In this document: piece by piece, positions 1-6,982 of the stretch
How positions within the stretch are numbered: the stretch's first letter is position 1
How the letters are laid out: every line of letters starts with the position of its first letter
Notes under the pieces: model-generated
The model's input: the letters and a program-made list of their open reading frames with translations, nothing else
Databases searched by the model: none
Told to the model about the DNA's origin: nothing
Assembly (NCBI GenBank): GCA_937930605.1
Contig: CALHBZ010000055.1
Location: forward strand, 1-15,924
Reading direction: 5' to 3'
Source of the DNA: Streptococcus oralis
GTDB taxonomy: Bacteria > Bacillota > Bacilli > Lactobacillales > Streptococcaceae
DNA length: 15,924 nt
Translations under genes and position numbers: made by a program

Positions 1-23
1 TCTTAGAAAGAGTGGATGTTTTT

Positions 24-2243
24 TTGATAACTCCTACTTATGAATGGCAGTTTGCTCCGCAAGTTGAAGATGCGGATTTTACAAAGATAGCCAAGAAGGC
101 TGGACTGGGTCCTGAGGTGGCGCGGTTATTATTTGAAAGAGGAATTCAGGACGAAGAAAGCCTGAAGAAGTTTTTAGAACCTTCCTTAGAGGACTTGCAT
201 GACCCTTATCTGCTCCATGATATGGACAAGGCAGTGGAACGGATTCGTCAGGCTATTGAAGAAGGGGAGAATATCCTCGTTTATGGGGATTATGATGCGG
301 ATGGTATGACTTCGGCTTCGATTATTAAGGAAAGTTTGGAACAACTTGGTGCCGAGTGCCGTGTTTACCTGCCCAATCGTTTTACAGACGGCTATGGTCC
401 CAATGCCAGTGTTTACAAATACTTTATCGAGCAAGAGGGGATTTCCTTGATTATGACAGTGGACAATGGAGTTGCGGGTCACGAAGCCATTGAACTGGCC
501 CAATCTATGGGGGTAGATGTCATTGTGACTGACCACCATTCCATGCCTGAAACCCTGCCAGAAGCCTATGCGATTGTTCACCCCGAGCATCCGGATGCGG
601 ACTATCCTTTCAAACAGTTAGCTGGTTGCGGAGTGGCCTTCAAGCTAGCTTGTGCCCTTTTAGAAGAAGTACAAGTGGAGTTGCTTGATTTGGTCGCCAT
701 CGGAACTATTGCCGATATGGTGAGTTTGACGGATGAAAACCGTATCTTGGTTCAGTATGGTCTGGAAATGTTGGGGCATACTCAGCGTATCGGTCTGCAA
801 GAAATGCTGGACATGGCTGGAATTGCTGCTAATGAAGTGACAGAAGAAACGATTGGTTTTCAGCTTGCCCCTCGTTTGAATGCCTTGGGTCGCTTAGACG
901 ATCCCAACCCAGCCATTGATTTGCTGACTGGGTTTGACGACGAGGAAGCTCATGAGATTGCCCTTATGATTCACCAGAAAAATGAAGAACGCAAGGAAAT
1001 CGTTCAATCTATCTATGAAGAAGCCAAGACCATGGTGGATTCTGAGAAAAAGGTACAAGTCCTAGCCAAAGAAGGTTGGAATCCTGGAGTTCTAGGAATC
1101 GTTGCTGGACGCTTGCTGGAAGAAATAGGGCAGACAGTTATCATTCTTAATATTGAAGACGGTCGTGCCAAGGGCAGTGCTCGTAGTGTGGAAGCAGTCG
1201 ATATTTTTGAAGCCTTGGATCCCCATCGAGAGCTTTTCATCGCCTTTGGAGGCCATGCTGGCGCAGCGGGCATGACGCTAGAAGTGGAGAAACTTTCAGA
1301 TTTATCTCAGGTCTTGGAAGACTATATCCGTGAAAAAGGAGCAGATGCTAGTGGTAAGAACAAGTTAAATCTAGATGAAGAGTTGGACTTGGAGAAACTT
1401 AGCTTAGAAACGGTTAAAAGCTTTGAACGCTTGGCACCTTTTGGGATGGATAATCAGAAGCCTGTTTTTTATATCAGGGATTTTCAGGTCGAAAGTGCTA
1501 GAACCATGGGAGCAGGCAATGCTCACCTCAAACTGAAAATTTCTAAGGGTGAGGCGAGTTTTGAAGTGGTGGCCTTCGGACAAGGTAGGTGGGCGACAGA
1601 GTTTGCTCAAACAAAAAACTTAGAATTGGCAGTCACCTTGTCTGTCAATCAATGGAATGGCCAAACTGCCCTCCAGTTGATGATGGTAGATGCGCGTGTG
1701 GAAGGTGTTCAACTCTTTAACATTCGTGGGAAGAACGCAGCCTTGCCAGAAGGGGTTCCGGTCTTAGATTTTGATGGAGAGTTGCCAGAATTAGCGACCA
1801 GTGATGCTGTGGTTGTGAAAACCATTCCTGAGGATATTACCCTGCTGAAAACCGTTTTTCAGGAACAAAATTTCTCAGCGGTCTATTTCAAAAATGATAT
1901 TGACAAGGCCTACTATCTAACAGGTTATGGGACAAGGGAACAGTTTGCTAAATTGTACAAGACCATTTACCAGTTTCCAGAGTTTGATATTCGTTACAAG
2001 CTGAAGGATCTGGCAGCATATCTCAATATCCAACAAATCTTGCTGGTCAAGATGATTCAAGTATTTGAGGAACTGGGCTTTGTAACTATCAAAGATGGTG
2101 TTATGACGGTGAATAAAGAAGCGCCGAAGCGGGAGATCGGAGAAAGTCAGATATACCAAAATCTCAAACAAACCGTAAAAAATCAAGAAATGATGGCGCT
2201 GGGTACGGTGCAAGAGATTTATGATTTTTTAATGAAAAAATAG
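24..2243 (+). CDS. recJ: Single-stranded-DNA-specific 5'-3' exonuclease RecJ
   Basis: RecJ degrades ssDNA 5' to 3' in recombinational and mismatch repair and uses divalent metal ions. The DHH-phosphoesterase core is clear: DYDADG (about residues 89-94), TVDNG (about 145-149), the DHH signature (170-172) and GTIADMV (227-233). The DHHA1 part follows with KGSARS and GGHAGAAG (from about 409). The last ~180 residues match the Firmicutes-specific RecJ C-terminal extension, and about 740 aa is the usual streptococcal length. The start is uncertain. I place it at TTG 24 (ITPTYEWQF), which agrees with my memory of streptococcal homologues. GTG at 12 is also in frame, and the frame stays open to the window edge. 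A terminator follows immediately. Identity is secure; only the first residues are in doubt. Confidence 0.96.
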   Translation: MITPTYEWQFAPQVEDADFTKIAKKAGLGPEVARLLFERGIQDEESLKKFLEPSLEDLHDPYLLHDMDKAVERIRQAIEEGENILVYGDYDADGMTSASIIKESLEQLGAECRVYLPNRFTDGYGPNASVYKYFIEQEGISLIMTVDNGVAGHEAIELAQSMGVDVIVTDHHSMPETLPEAYAIVHPEHPDADYPFKQLAGCGVAFKLACALLEEVQVELLDLVAIGTIADMVSLTDENRILVQYGLEMLGHTQRIGLQEMLDMAGIAANEVTEETIGFQLAPRLNALGRLDDPNPAIDLLTGFDDEEAHEIALMIHQKNEERKEIVQSIYEEAKTMVDSEKKVQVLAKEGWNPGVLGIVAGRLLEEIGQTVIILNIEDGRAKGSARSVEAVDIFEALDPHRELFIAFGGHAGAAGMTLEVEKLSDLSQVLEDYIREKGADASGKNKLNLDEELDLEKLSLETVKSFERLAPFGMDNQKPVFYIRDFQVESARTMGAGNAHLKLKISKGEASFEVVAFGQGRWATEFAQTKNLELAVTLSVNQWNGQTALQLMMVDARVEGVQLFNIRGKNAALPEGVPVLDFDGELPELATSDAVVVKTIPEDITLLKTVFQEQNFSAVYFKNDIDKAYYLTGYGTREQFAKLYKTIYQFPEFDIRYKLKDLAAYLNIQQILLVKMIQVFEELGFVTIKDGVMTVNKEAPKREIGESQIYQNLKQTVKNQEMMALGTVQEIYDFLMKK

Positions 2244-2247
2244 ATGG

Positions 2248-2284
2248 AAAGAGGCTGAGGTAACCAATCTCAGCTTTTTTCTTT
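2248..2284 (+). terminator. Rho-independent terminator of recJ
   Basis: Arms 2248-2259 and 2269-2280 pair over 12 bp with two G-T wobbles (core GCTGAG/CTCAGC). The loop is 9 nt, and the 3' arm runs into a T tract. It begins five bases after the recJ stop. Confidence 0.85.
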
Positions 2285-2302
2285 GTCATATCTTAAACCT
2301 TA

Positions 2303-2378
2303 TGTAGTAAAAGTATAAATTTTTGTAACATGACTAAAATATAACTCTAAACGAACTGACATGTAAATCAAGTATGAT
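2303..2378 (+). promoter_or_regulatory. Candidate WalR(VicR)-like half-site cluster before the CHAP gene
   Basis: Three TGT-type half-sites occur in the leader, each followed 5 nt later by a degenerate partner: TGTAGT-N5-TATAAA (2303-2319), TGTAAC-N5-TAAAAT (2324-2340) and TGTAAA-N5-TATGAT (2362-2378). The first two start 21 bp apart, about two helical turns. They resemble the TGTWAH-N5-TGTWAH consensus of the WalR cell-wall regulator. Each carries two mismatches, and the region is AT-rich, so chance is possible. No good -35/-10 pair was found; a TATAAC at 2340-2345 could be a -10. WalR control of LysM/CHAP hydrolases is established in Firmicutes; here it is inference. Confidence 0.35.
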
Positions 2379-2412
2379 TTTCTTATTAAGAAAATATAAG
2401 GGGAATATAGTT

Positions 2413-3060
2413 ATGAAAAAAACAGTTACAAAACTGATTTTTGGTTTGACTTCTACCGCCTTCTTGGCGACAGTTGGGGCTCAAACGGTTCATGCCAACT
2501 CTTACGTTGTCCAAGACGGTGATTCATTTTATGCCATTGCAACCGCTAACGGCATGGATCCGCATGAGTTGGCAACTTTGAATGGAAAAACCATCTTTGA
2601 TACTATCCACCCAGGGGATGTTTTGGAAGTGAGTGGTTCTGCTAAGGCTAACTCTACCTATAGCGCTCCAGCTAGCACTGCGAATGTGGTATCAGATACA
2701 GAAGATGTTGTCGAAAAGACACCAACAAACTATGGGAACTCTTATCCTGTTGGCCAGTGTACATGGGGTGTGAAAGAATTGGCACCTTGGGCTAGCAACT
2801 GGTGGGGAAATGCTAACACTTGGGCAATTTACGCGAGTGCTCAAGGCTATAAGACAGGTAGTGTTCCAGTAGTAGGAGCTATCGCCGTTTGGGACGGTGG
2901 TGAATATGGCCACGTTGCTTATGTAACAGATGTTCAAAGTGAAAACTCTATCCAAGTATTGGAAGCAAACTACAGACGTCAAAAGCAGATTGCAAATTAT
3001 CGTGGCTTCTTTAATCCACATGAATTTTTAGGTAACGTCACTTATATCTATCCAAACTAA
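2413..3060 (+). CDS. Secreted LysM-CHAP peptidoglycan hydrolase
   Basis: A 215-aa exported protein likely to cut peptidoglycan at the cell surface, as amidase or endopeptidase. It has a Sec signal peptide (MKKTVTK, hydrophobic core, predicted cleavage after VHA-28). One LysM domain follows (about 30-74: SYVVQDGDSFYAIA through HPGDVLEVSG), then a Ser/Ala/Thr linker, then a C-terminal CHAP domain (about 106-215). Catalytic Cys116 lies in GQCTWG, His167 in YGHVAYV, and the acidic/Asn partner in LEAN (about 183-185). I start at ATG 2413 because AAGGGG lies about 9 nt upstream and the signal peptide begins there; an in-frame ATG at 2374 adds 13 implausible residues. It is monocistronic between two terminators. 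Similar proteins include PcsB/GbpB-like and LysM cell-separation factors. No anchor motif was seen; LysM would hold it to the wall. Confidence 0.92.
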   Translation: MKKTVTKLIFGLTSTAFLATVGAQTVHANSYVVQDGDSFYAIATANGMDPHELATLNGKTIFDTIHPGDVLEVSGSAKANSTYSAPASTANVVSDTEDVVEKTPTNYGNSYPVGQCTWGVKELAPWASNWWGNANTWAIYASAQGYKTGSVPVVGAIAVWDGGEYGHVAYVTDVQSENSIQVLEANYRRQKQIANYRGFFNPHEFLGNVTYIYPN

Positions 3061-3067
3061 AGATGAT

Positions 3068-3097
3068 AAAAAGATTTAGAATTTCTAAGTCTTTTTT
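3068..3097 (+). terminator. Rho-independent terminator of the CHAP gene
   Basis: Arms 3068-3079 and 3085-3096 pair over 12 bp with one T-G wobble and a 5-nt loop; the distal arm ends in a run of T. It starts eight bases after the stop codon. Confidence 0.85.
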
Positions 3098-3440
3098 CTT
3101 TTTGAAGAAATTTCCTATCGTTAACCTCCATCTTAATGGTTAATTGCTGAAAAAATTTTAGATTCTGTAGCGAATAGGAAATTCTCGCTTTTAGATGCAG
3201 ATAAACTATGTCTTTGTAGAAAATAGTTCTCAAGTCGAGAGGTAAAAGCAAGTTTTTTTGAACTAAAAGAGAAATTTAGGGTTCGAGAAAGGTATCTGAA
3301 ATTAAATTGATTCAAAAAGCCCATATTTTTGATGGTGCAATCCTTCCATTACCTTAGATGAAGCCTCCAAAAGAGAAGTCAAAGTAAAAGGATTTGATTC
3401 ACAGTAGTGACTAATCTCTTGTTGAAAACTTATCTTCATT
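3098..3440. other. Gene-free interval between CHAP gene and RNase J2 gene
   Basis: No convincing coding region lies here on either strand. Minus-strand frames of about 63 codons (3057-3251, 3133-3324) overlap each other in different frames, lack good ribosome sites and show no recognisable domain. The stretch is AT-rich and contains nested inverted repeats (separate entry). It could be a decayed gene or mobile-element scar, or it could hold a small RNA. The sequence does not decide. Confidence 0.5.
3107..3184. repeat. Nested inverted repeat, about 78 bp
   Basis: Outer arms 3107-3120 and 3171-3184 (GAAATTTCCTATCG against CGAATAGGAAATTC) pair over 13-14 positions with one bulge. Inside, TTAACC (3121-3126) pairs with GGTTAA (3138-3143). 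No flanking T tract makes it a simple terminator. It may be a small mobile repeat or a structured RNA. Confidence 0.5.
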
Positions 3441-3468
3441 TTGAAAATCATCAAAAAAATGGTATAAT
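3441..3468 (+). promoter_or_regulatory. SigA promoter of the RNase J2 gene
   Basis: TTGAAA (-35, 3441-3446), 16-bp spacer and TATAAT (-10, 3463-3468) with an upstream TGG extended -10. Predicted start is near 3475, giving a leader of about 88 nt. Confidence 0.8.
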
Positions 3469-3513
3469 GGTAGGAAAAGATTCGGCTGAAAGTTTTAGAA
3501 CTTTTAGAATAAG

Positions 3514-3534
3514 AGGGTAAACTTACCCTATAAT
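3514..3534 (+). promoter_or_regulatory. Inverted repeat abutting a second TATAAT in the RNase J2 leader
   Basis: A perfect 7-bp inverted repeat, AGGGTAA-ac-TTACCCT (3514-3529), shares its last T with a TATAAT at 3529-3534. It could be an operator over a second promoter or a small RNA hairpin in the leader. No good -35 is seen for the second TATAAT, so the promoter reading is tentative. Confidence 0.35.
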
Positions 3535-3562
3535 CAAGATAAACTAAGGTTTCGGAGGGAAA

Positions 3563-5224
3563 ATGAGTAATATCAGTTTAACAACACTAGGTGGTGTGCG
3601 TGAAAACGGGAAAAATATGTACATCGCTGAAATCGATGGATCTATTTTTGTTTTGGATGCAGGGCTTAAATACCCTGAAAATGAACAACTAGGGGTTGAC
3701 GTCGTCATTCCAAATATGGACTATCTTTTTGAAAATAGCGACCGTATCGCTGGGGTCTTCTTGACCCACGGGCATGCGGATGCCATTGGTGCTCTGCCTT
3801 ATCTCTTGGCAGAGGCTAAGGTGCCTGTGTTTGGCTCTGAGTTGACCATTGAGTTGGCGAAACTCTTTGTTAAAGGAAATGATACGGTTAAGAAATTCAA
3901 TGACTTCCATGTGATTGATGAGGATACAGAGATTGATTTTGGAGGGACTGTGGTTTCCTTCTTCCGTACAACTCACTCTATCCCAGAAAGTTTGGGAGTT
4001 GTCTTGAAAACAAGTGAAGGTAGCATCGTTTATACAGGTGACTTCAAGTTTGACCAGACGGCTAGCGAATCCTATGCGACTGATTTTGCTCGTTTGGCGG
4101 AGATTGGTCGCGAGGGTGTCTTGGCGCTTCTCAGTGATTCTGCGAATGCAGATAGCAATATCCAGGTGGCGAGTGAAAGTGAAGTTGGAGAAGAAATTAC
4201 CCAGACCATTGCGGACTGGGAAGGTCGTATCATCGTTGCAGCTGTTGCCAGCAACCTCTCTCGTATCCAGCAGGTCTTTGATGCTGCTGCGGATACAGGT
4301 CGCCGAGTTGTTTTGACTGGATTTGATATTGAAAATATCGTCCGAACAGCGATTCGACTTAAAAAATTGTCTCTAGCCAACGAAAGTCTCTTGATCAAAC
4401 CCAAAGAAATGTCTCGATTTGAAGACCATGAGTTGATTATTCTTGAGACTGGTCGTATGGGTGAGCCGATCAATGGACTTCGTAAGATGTCTATCGGTCG
4501 CCACCGCTATGTGGAAATCAAGGACGGGGATTTGGTCTATATCGTAACGACTCCATCTATCGCCAAAGAAGCTGTCATGGCGCGTGTGGAGAATATGATT
4601 TATCAAGCTGGTGGTGTTGTGAAACTCATTACCCAAAGCTTGCGAGTATCAGGACACGGGAATGCACGTGATTTGCAGTTAATGATTAATCTCTTGCAAC
4701 CCAAGTATCTCTTCCCAATCCAAGGGGAGTACCGTGAATTGGATGCACATGCCAAGGCTGCCATGGCGGTTGGAATGTTGCCAGAGCGCATTTTTATCCC
4801 TAAAAAGGGAACCACCATGTCCTATGAACATGGAGACTTTGTCCCTGCTGGCGGAGTTTCCGCAGGTGATGTTTTGATTGACGGAAATGCCATCGGAGAT
4901 GTTGGAAATGTTGTTCTTCGTGACCGTAAGGTTTTGTCAGAGGATGGGATTTTTATCGTGGCTATCACTGTCAACCGTCGTGAGAAGAAAATTGTAGCTA
5001 AGGCTCGCGTCCATACGCGCGGATTTGTTTATCTCAAGAAGAGCCGTGATATTCTCCGTGAAAGTTCTGAATTGATTAACCAAACGGTAGAAGAATATCT
5101 TCAAGGTGATGATTTTGACTGGGCAGATCTCAAAGGCAAGGTTCGTGATAATTTGACCAAGTACCTCTTTGATCAAACCAAGCGTCGCCCAGCAATCTTG
5201 CCTGTCGTGATGGAAGCTAAATAA
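3563..5224 (+). CDS. rnjB: Ribonuclease J2 (metallo-beta-lactamase/beta-CASP), degenerate active site
   Basis: RNase J2 partners with RNase J1 in mRNA decay and rRNA processing in Firmicutes. The protein (553 aa, the usual length) has the N-terminal metallo-beta-lactamase fold, a beta-CASP insertion (about 200-350) and a C-terminal domain. Metal-site motifs can be compared with J1. HGHADA (69-74) keeps H69, H71 and D73 but has Ala74 where J1 has His. THSIPES, YTGDFKFD and SGHG (363-366) are kept. FPIQGEYR has Gln387 where J1 has His. Such losses mark the J2 paralogue, which has little activity of its own and acts through the J1-J2 complex; this is family knowledge, not seen here. The start at 3563 has GGAGG a few bases upstream. 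It has its own promoter, and a terminator follows, with estA 69 bp downstream. Confidence 0.93.
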   Translation: MSNISLTTLGGVRENGKNMYIAEIDGSIFVLDAGLKYPENEQLGVDVVIPNMDYLFENSDRIAGVFLTHGHADAIGALPYLLAEAKVPVFGSELTIELAKLFVKGNDTVKKFNDFHVIDEDTEIDFGGTVVSFFRTTHSIPESLGVVLKTSEGSIVYTGDFKFDQTASESYATDFARLAEIGREGVLALLSDSANADSNIQVASESEVGEEITQTIADWEGRIIVAAVASNLSRIQQVFDAAADTGRRVVLTGFDIENIVRTAIRLKKLSLANESLLIKPKEMSRFEDHELIILETGRMGEPINGLRKMSIGRHRYVEIKDGDLVYIVTTPSIAKEAVMARVENMIYQAGGVVKLITQSLRVSGHGNARDLQLMINLLQPKYLFPIQGEYRELDAHAKAAMAVGMLPERIFIPKKGTTMSYEHGDFVPAGGVSAGDVLIDGNAIGDVGNVVLRDRKVLSEDGIFIVAITVNRREKKIVAKARVHTRGFVYLKKSRDILRESSELINQTVEEYLQGDDFDWADLKGKVRDNLTKYLFDQTKRRPAILPVVMEAK

Positions 5225-5242
5225 TAAGCAGTATACCTACAG

Positions 5243-5266
5243 AAAAAGTCGAAATTCGGCTTTTTC
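5243..5266 (+). terminator. Rho-independent terminator after the RNase J2 gene
   Basis: AAAAAGTCGA (5243-5252) pairs with TCGGCTTTTT (5256-5265), 10 bp with one wobble and a 3-nt loop, ending in T residues. It lies 18 bases after the stop and 28 before the estA ATG, so estA either depends on readthrough or has an unrecognised promoter. Confidence 0.8.
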
Positions 5267-5293
5267 TTATAGAATAGTATAAAGGAGACAACC

Positions 5294-6073
5294 ATGGCAG
5301 TTATGAATATCGAGTATTACTCTGAAGTTTTGGATATGGAGTGGGGCGTTACTGTGCTCTATCCAGATGCTAGTCGGGTAACTGAACCAGATTGTAAAGA
5401 TATTCCTGTCCTTTATCTTTTGCACGGAATGTCCGGAAATCAGAATAGCTGGCTCAAGCGGACCAATGTCGAGCGCTTGTTGCGGGGAACCAATCTCATT
5501 GTTATCATGCCCAATACAAATAATGGCTGGTACACAGATACTCAGTATGGCTATAACTACTATACAGCTCTAGCAGAAGAGTTACCTCAGGTTATGAAAC
5601 GCTTCTTCCCCAATATGACTAGCAAGCGAGAAAAGACCTTCATTGCAGGTCTCTCCATGGGCGGCTATGGTTCCTTCAAGCTAGCTCTCGCAACCGATCG
5701 TTTTTCACATGCTGCTAGTTTTTCTGGTGCACTCAGTTTCCAAGAATTTTCTCCTGAAAGTCAGAATCTGGGCTCGCTTGCCTATTGGCGAGGAGTTTTT
5801 GGAGAAATCAAAGATTGGACAGCTAGTCCTCATTCGCTTGAAAGTATCGCTGCGAAATCGGATAAAAAAACCAAACTTTGGGCTTGGTGTGGTGAACAAG
5901 ACTATCTCTACTCAGCCAATAACCTCGCTGTGAAAAACCTCAAAAAGCTTGGTTTTGAGGTGGCCTATAGTCATAGTGCTGGCAATCACGAGTGGTACTA
6001 CTGGGAAAAACAATTGGAGCGTTTTTTAGCTACTCTACCAATTAACTTTGTTTTGGAAGAGCGCTTATCTTAG
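5294..6073 (+). CDS. estA: EstA tributyrin-type esterase (alpha/beta hydrolase)
   Basis: A serine esterase of the esterase D/EstA family that hydrolyses short-chain acyl esters. In pneumococcus the orthologue removes acetyl groups and has been linked to deacetylating host sialic acid. The 259-aa sequence closely matches my memory of pneumococcal EstA. The oxyanion region is LLHGMSG (42-48). The nucleophile is Ser121 in GLSMGG, and the probable acid and base are Asp203 (GEQD) and His232 (AGNHEW). There is no signal peptide, so it is probably cytoplasmic or released by lysis. The start at 5294 has AAGGAG 7-8 nt upstream; ATG 5303 would be an alternative but lacks a better site. It lies between the RNase J2 gene and a metalloprotease gene. 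I recall murM-murN following estA in pneumococcus; here they do not. Confidence 0.95.
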   Translation: MAVMNIEYYSEVLDMEWGVTVLYPDASRVTEPDCKDIPVLYLLHGMSGNQNSWLKRTNVERLLRGTNLIVIMPNTNNGWYTDTQYGYNYYTALAEELPQVMKRFFPNMTSKREKTFIAGLSMGGYGSFKLALATDRFSHAASFSGALSFQEFSPESQNLGSLAYWRGVFGEIKDWTASPHSLESIAAKSDKKTKLWAWCGEQDYLYSANNLAVKNLKKLGFEVAYSHSAGNHEWYYWEKQLERFLATLPINFVLEERLS

Positions 6074-6108
6074 TTTTAGGTTTTTTTCAGTTTTTTTGAG
6101 TAAAATAG

Positions 6109-6158
6109 AGAATCTATCTTGATTATGGGAGGCCATCTATTTTAAGATAGGTTCTTAT
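6109..6158 (+). terminator. Long-loop inverted repeat, possible terminator or leader structure
   Basis: AGAATCTATCTT (6109-6120) pairs with AAGATAGGTTCT (6144-6155), 12 bp with one wobble, across a 23-nt loop containing a small palindrome (ATGG-gagg-CCAT, 6125-6136). T-rich sequence follows. It could end estA transcription or sit in the leader of the protease gene that starts 25 bases later. Confidence 0.5.
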
Positions 6159-6179
6159 TTTTATGAAAGGTGGAGTGTC

Positions 6180-6881
6180 ATGTTCTGGATTATTCGATTA
6201 TTCTTCCGATTTCTGTTGGGAATCTGGCGTTTCTTCTGGCGTCTGGTTTGGACCGTGGTTATTCTACTTCTCATTGCCTTTGGAGTACTTTGGTACCTGA
6301 CAGGTGATTTTCATTCTGCGGTCAATCAGGTTGAAAAAATGAGCAAGATTGGTCAAGGTGGCTGGAATCAATGGAAAGAGACGGGAACGCTAGAAGTCTT
6401 GTCTCAGACAGACAGTCACCAACATGCAGAAGGCAAGTGGGCTCAGGCCTCAGCTCGCATCTATATTGAGCCTCAAATGGATGAGACCTTCCAAGGCGCC
6501 TATGCAGAAGCTATAAAGAACTGGAATCAAACGGGCGCCTTTACCTTTGAGGTGGTCGCGGATTCTAGCCAAGCAGATATTGTGGCAAGTGAAATGAATG
6601 ATGGAACGACAGCTGTAGCTGGCCAAGCAGAGAGCCAAACCAATCTGTTGACCAATCAATTTATATCTGTAACGGTGCGTCTGAATCATTATTATCTATC
6701 CAATCCAAGTTATGGTTATTCTTATGAACGGATCGTGCATACAGCGGAGCACGAGCTGGGGCATGCCATCGGTTTGGATCATACCAACGAGACTTCTGTC
6801 ATGCAGCCAGCAGGTTCCTACTATGGGATTCAGGCTCAGGATGTGAAGGCTGTTCAAGAACTCTATACCAGTAGCGACTAG
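6180..6881 (+). CDS. Membrane-anchored matrixin-like zinc metalloprotease
   Basis: The protein (233 aa) has an aromatic and arginine-rich N-terminus, one transmembrane segment (about 22-40) and an outward-facing protease domain (about 90-230). The zinc site is [11 protein letters not shown] (191-201), the full HExxHxxGxxH metzincin motif, with a Met-turn (SVMQP, Met208) seven residues on. No propeptide cysteine switch is visible, since the protein has no Cys. Residues 41-88 may be a stalk. Family and zinc chemistry are clear from motifs; the substrate is unknown, and a surface or wall-associated protein is the simple guess. AGGTGGAG lies 5 nt before ATG 6180. It is flanked by the estA-side inverted repeat and its own terminator, so it is likely transcribed alone. 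Confidence 0.87.
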   Translation: MFWIIRLFFRFLLGIWRFFWRLVWTVVILLLIAFGVLWYLTGDFHSAVNQVEKMSKIGQGGWNQWKETGTLEVLSQTDSHQHAEGKWAQASARIYIEPQMDETFQGAYAEAIKNWNQTGAFTFEVVADSSQADIVASEMNDGTTAVAGQAESQTNLLTNQFISVTVRLNHYYLSNPSYGYSYERIVHTAEHELGHAIGLDHTNETSVMQPAGSYYGIQAQDVKAVQELYTSSD

Positions 6882-6910
6882 ATGAAGTCGGTACAATCCG
6901 AAAAGAAATC

Positions 6911-6945
6911 AAAGCTCCTCCATCAAACGTTTGGTGGGGCTTTTT
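6911..6945 (+). terminator. Rho-independent terminator of the metalloprotease gene
   Basis: CTCCATCAAAC (6917-6927, left arm) pairs with GTTTGGTGGGG (right arm), with two wobbles. The outer AAAGC/GCTTT pairs after a small bulge, followed by TTTTT at 6941-6945. Confidence 0.8.
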
Positions 6946-6967
6946 GTTCGTCCTGTCACCGCCTTTT

Positions 6968-6976
6968 TGCTATAAT
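6968..6976 (+). promoter_or_regulatory. Extended -10 promoter of uvrC
   Basis: TGCTATAAT (6968-6976) is a perfect extended -10. The uvrC ATG begins only six bases after it, where transcription would normally start. No convincing -35 was found at 16-18 bp. Confidence 0.75.
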
Positions 6977-6982
6977 GGAACT

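Noticed and set aside
186..590. Minus-strand frame of 134 codons inside recJ
   Set aside because: Antisense shadow of a strongly conserved gene, with no promoter, ribosome site or domain.
3057..3324. Two overlapping minus-strand frames of about 63 codons
   Set aside because: They lie in different frames over the same AT-rich DNA, with no recognisable domain and no good start. Kept only as a gene-free interval.
6944..6982. Longer uvrC start at TTG 6944
   Set aside because: It falls at the T tract of the upstream terminator and includes the uvrC -10 element; relatives start at [10 protein letters not shown].
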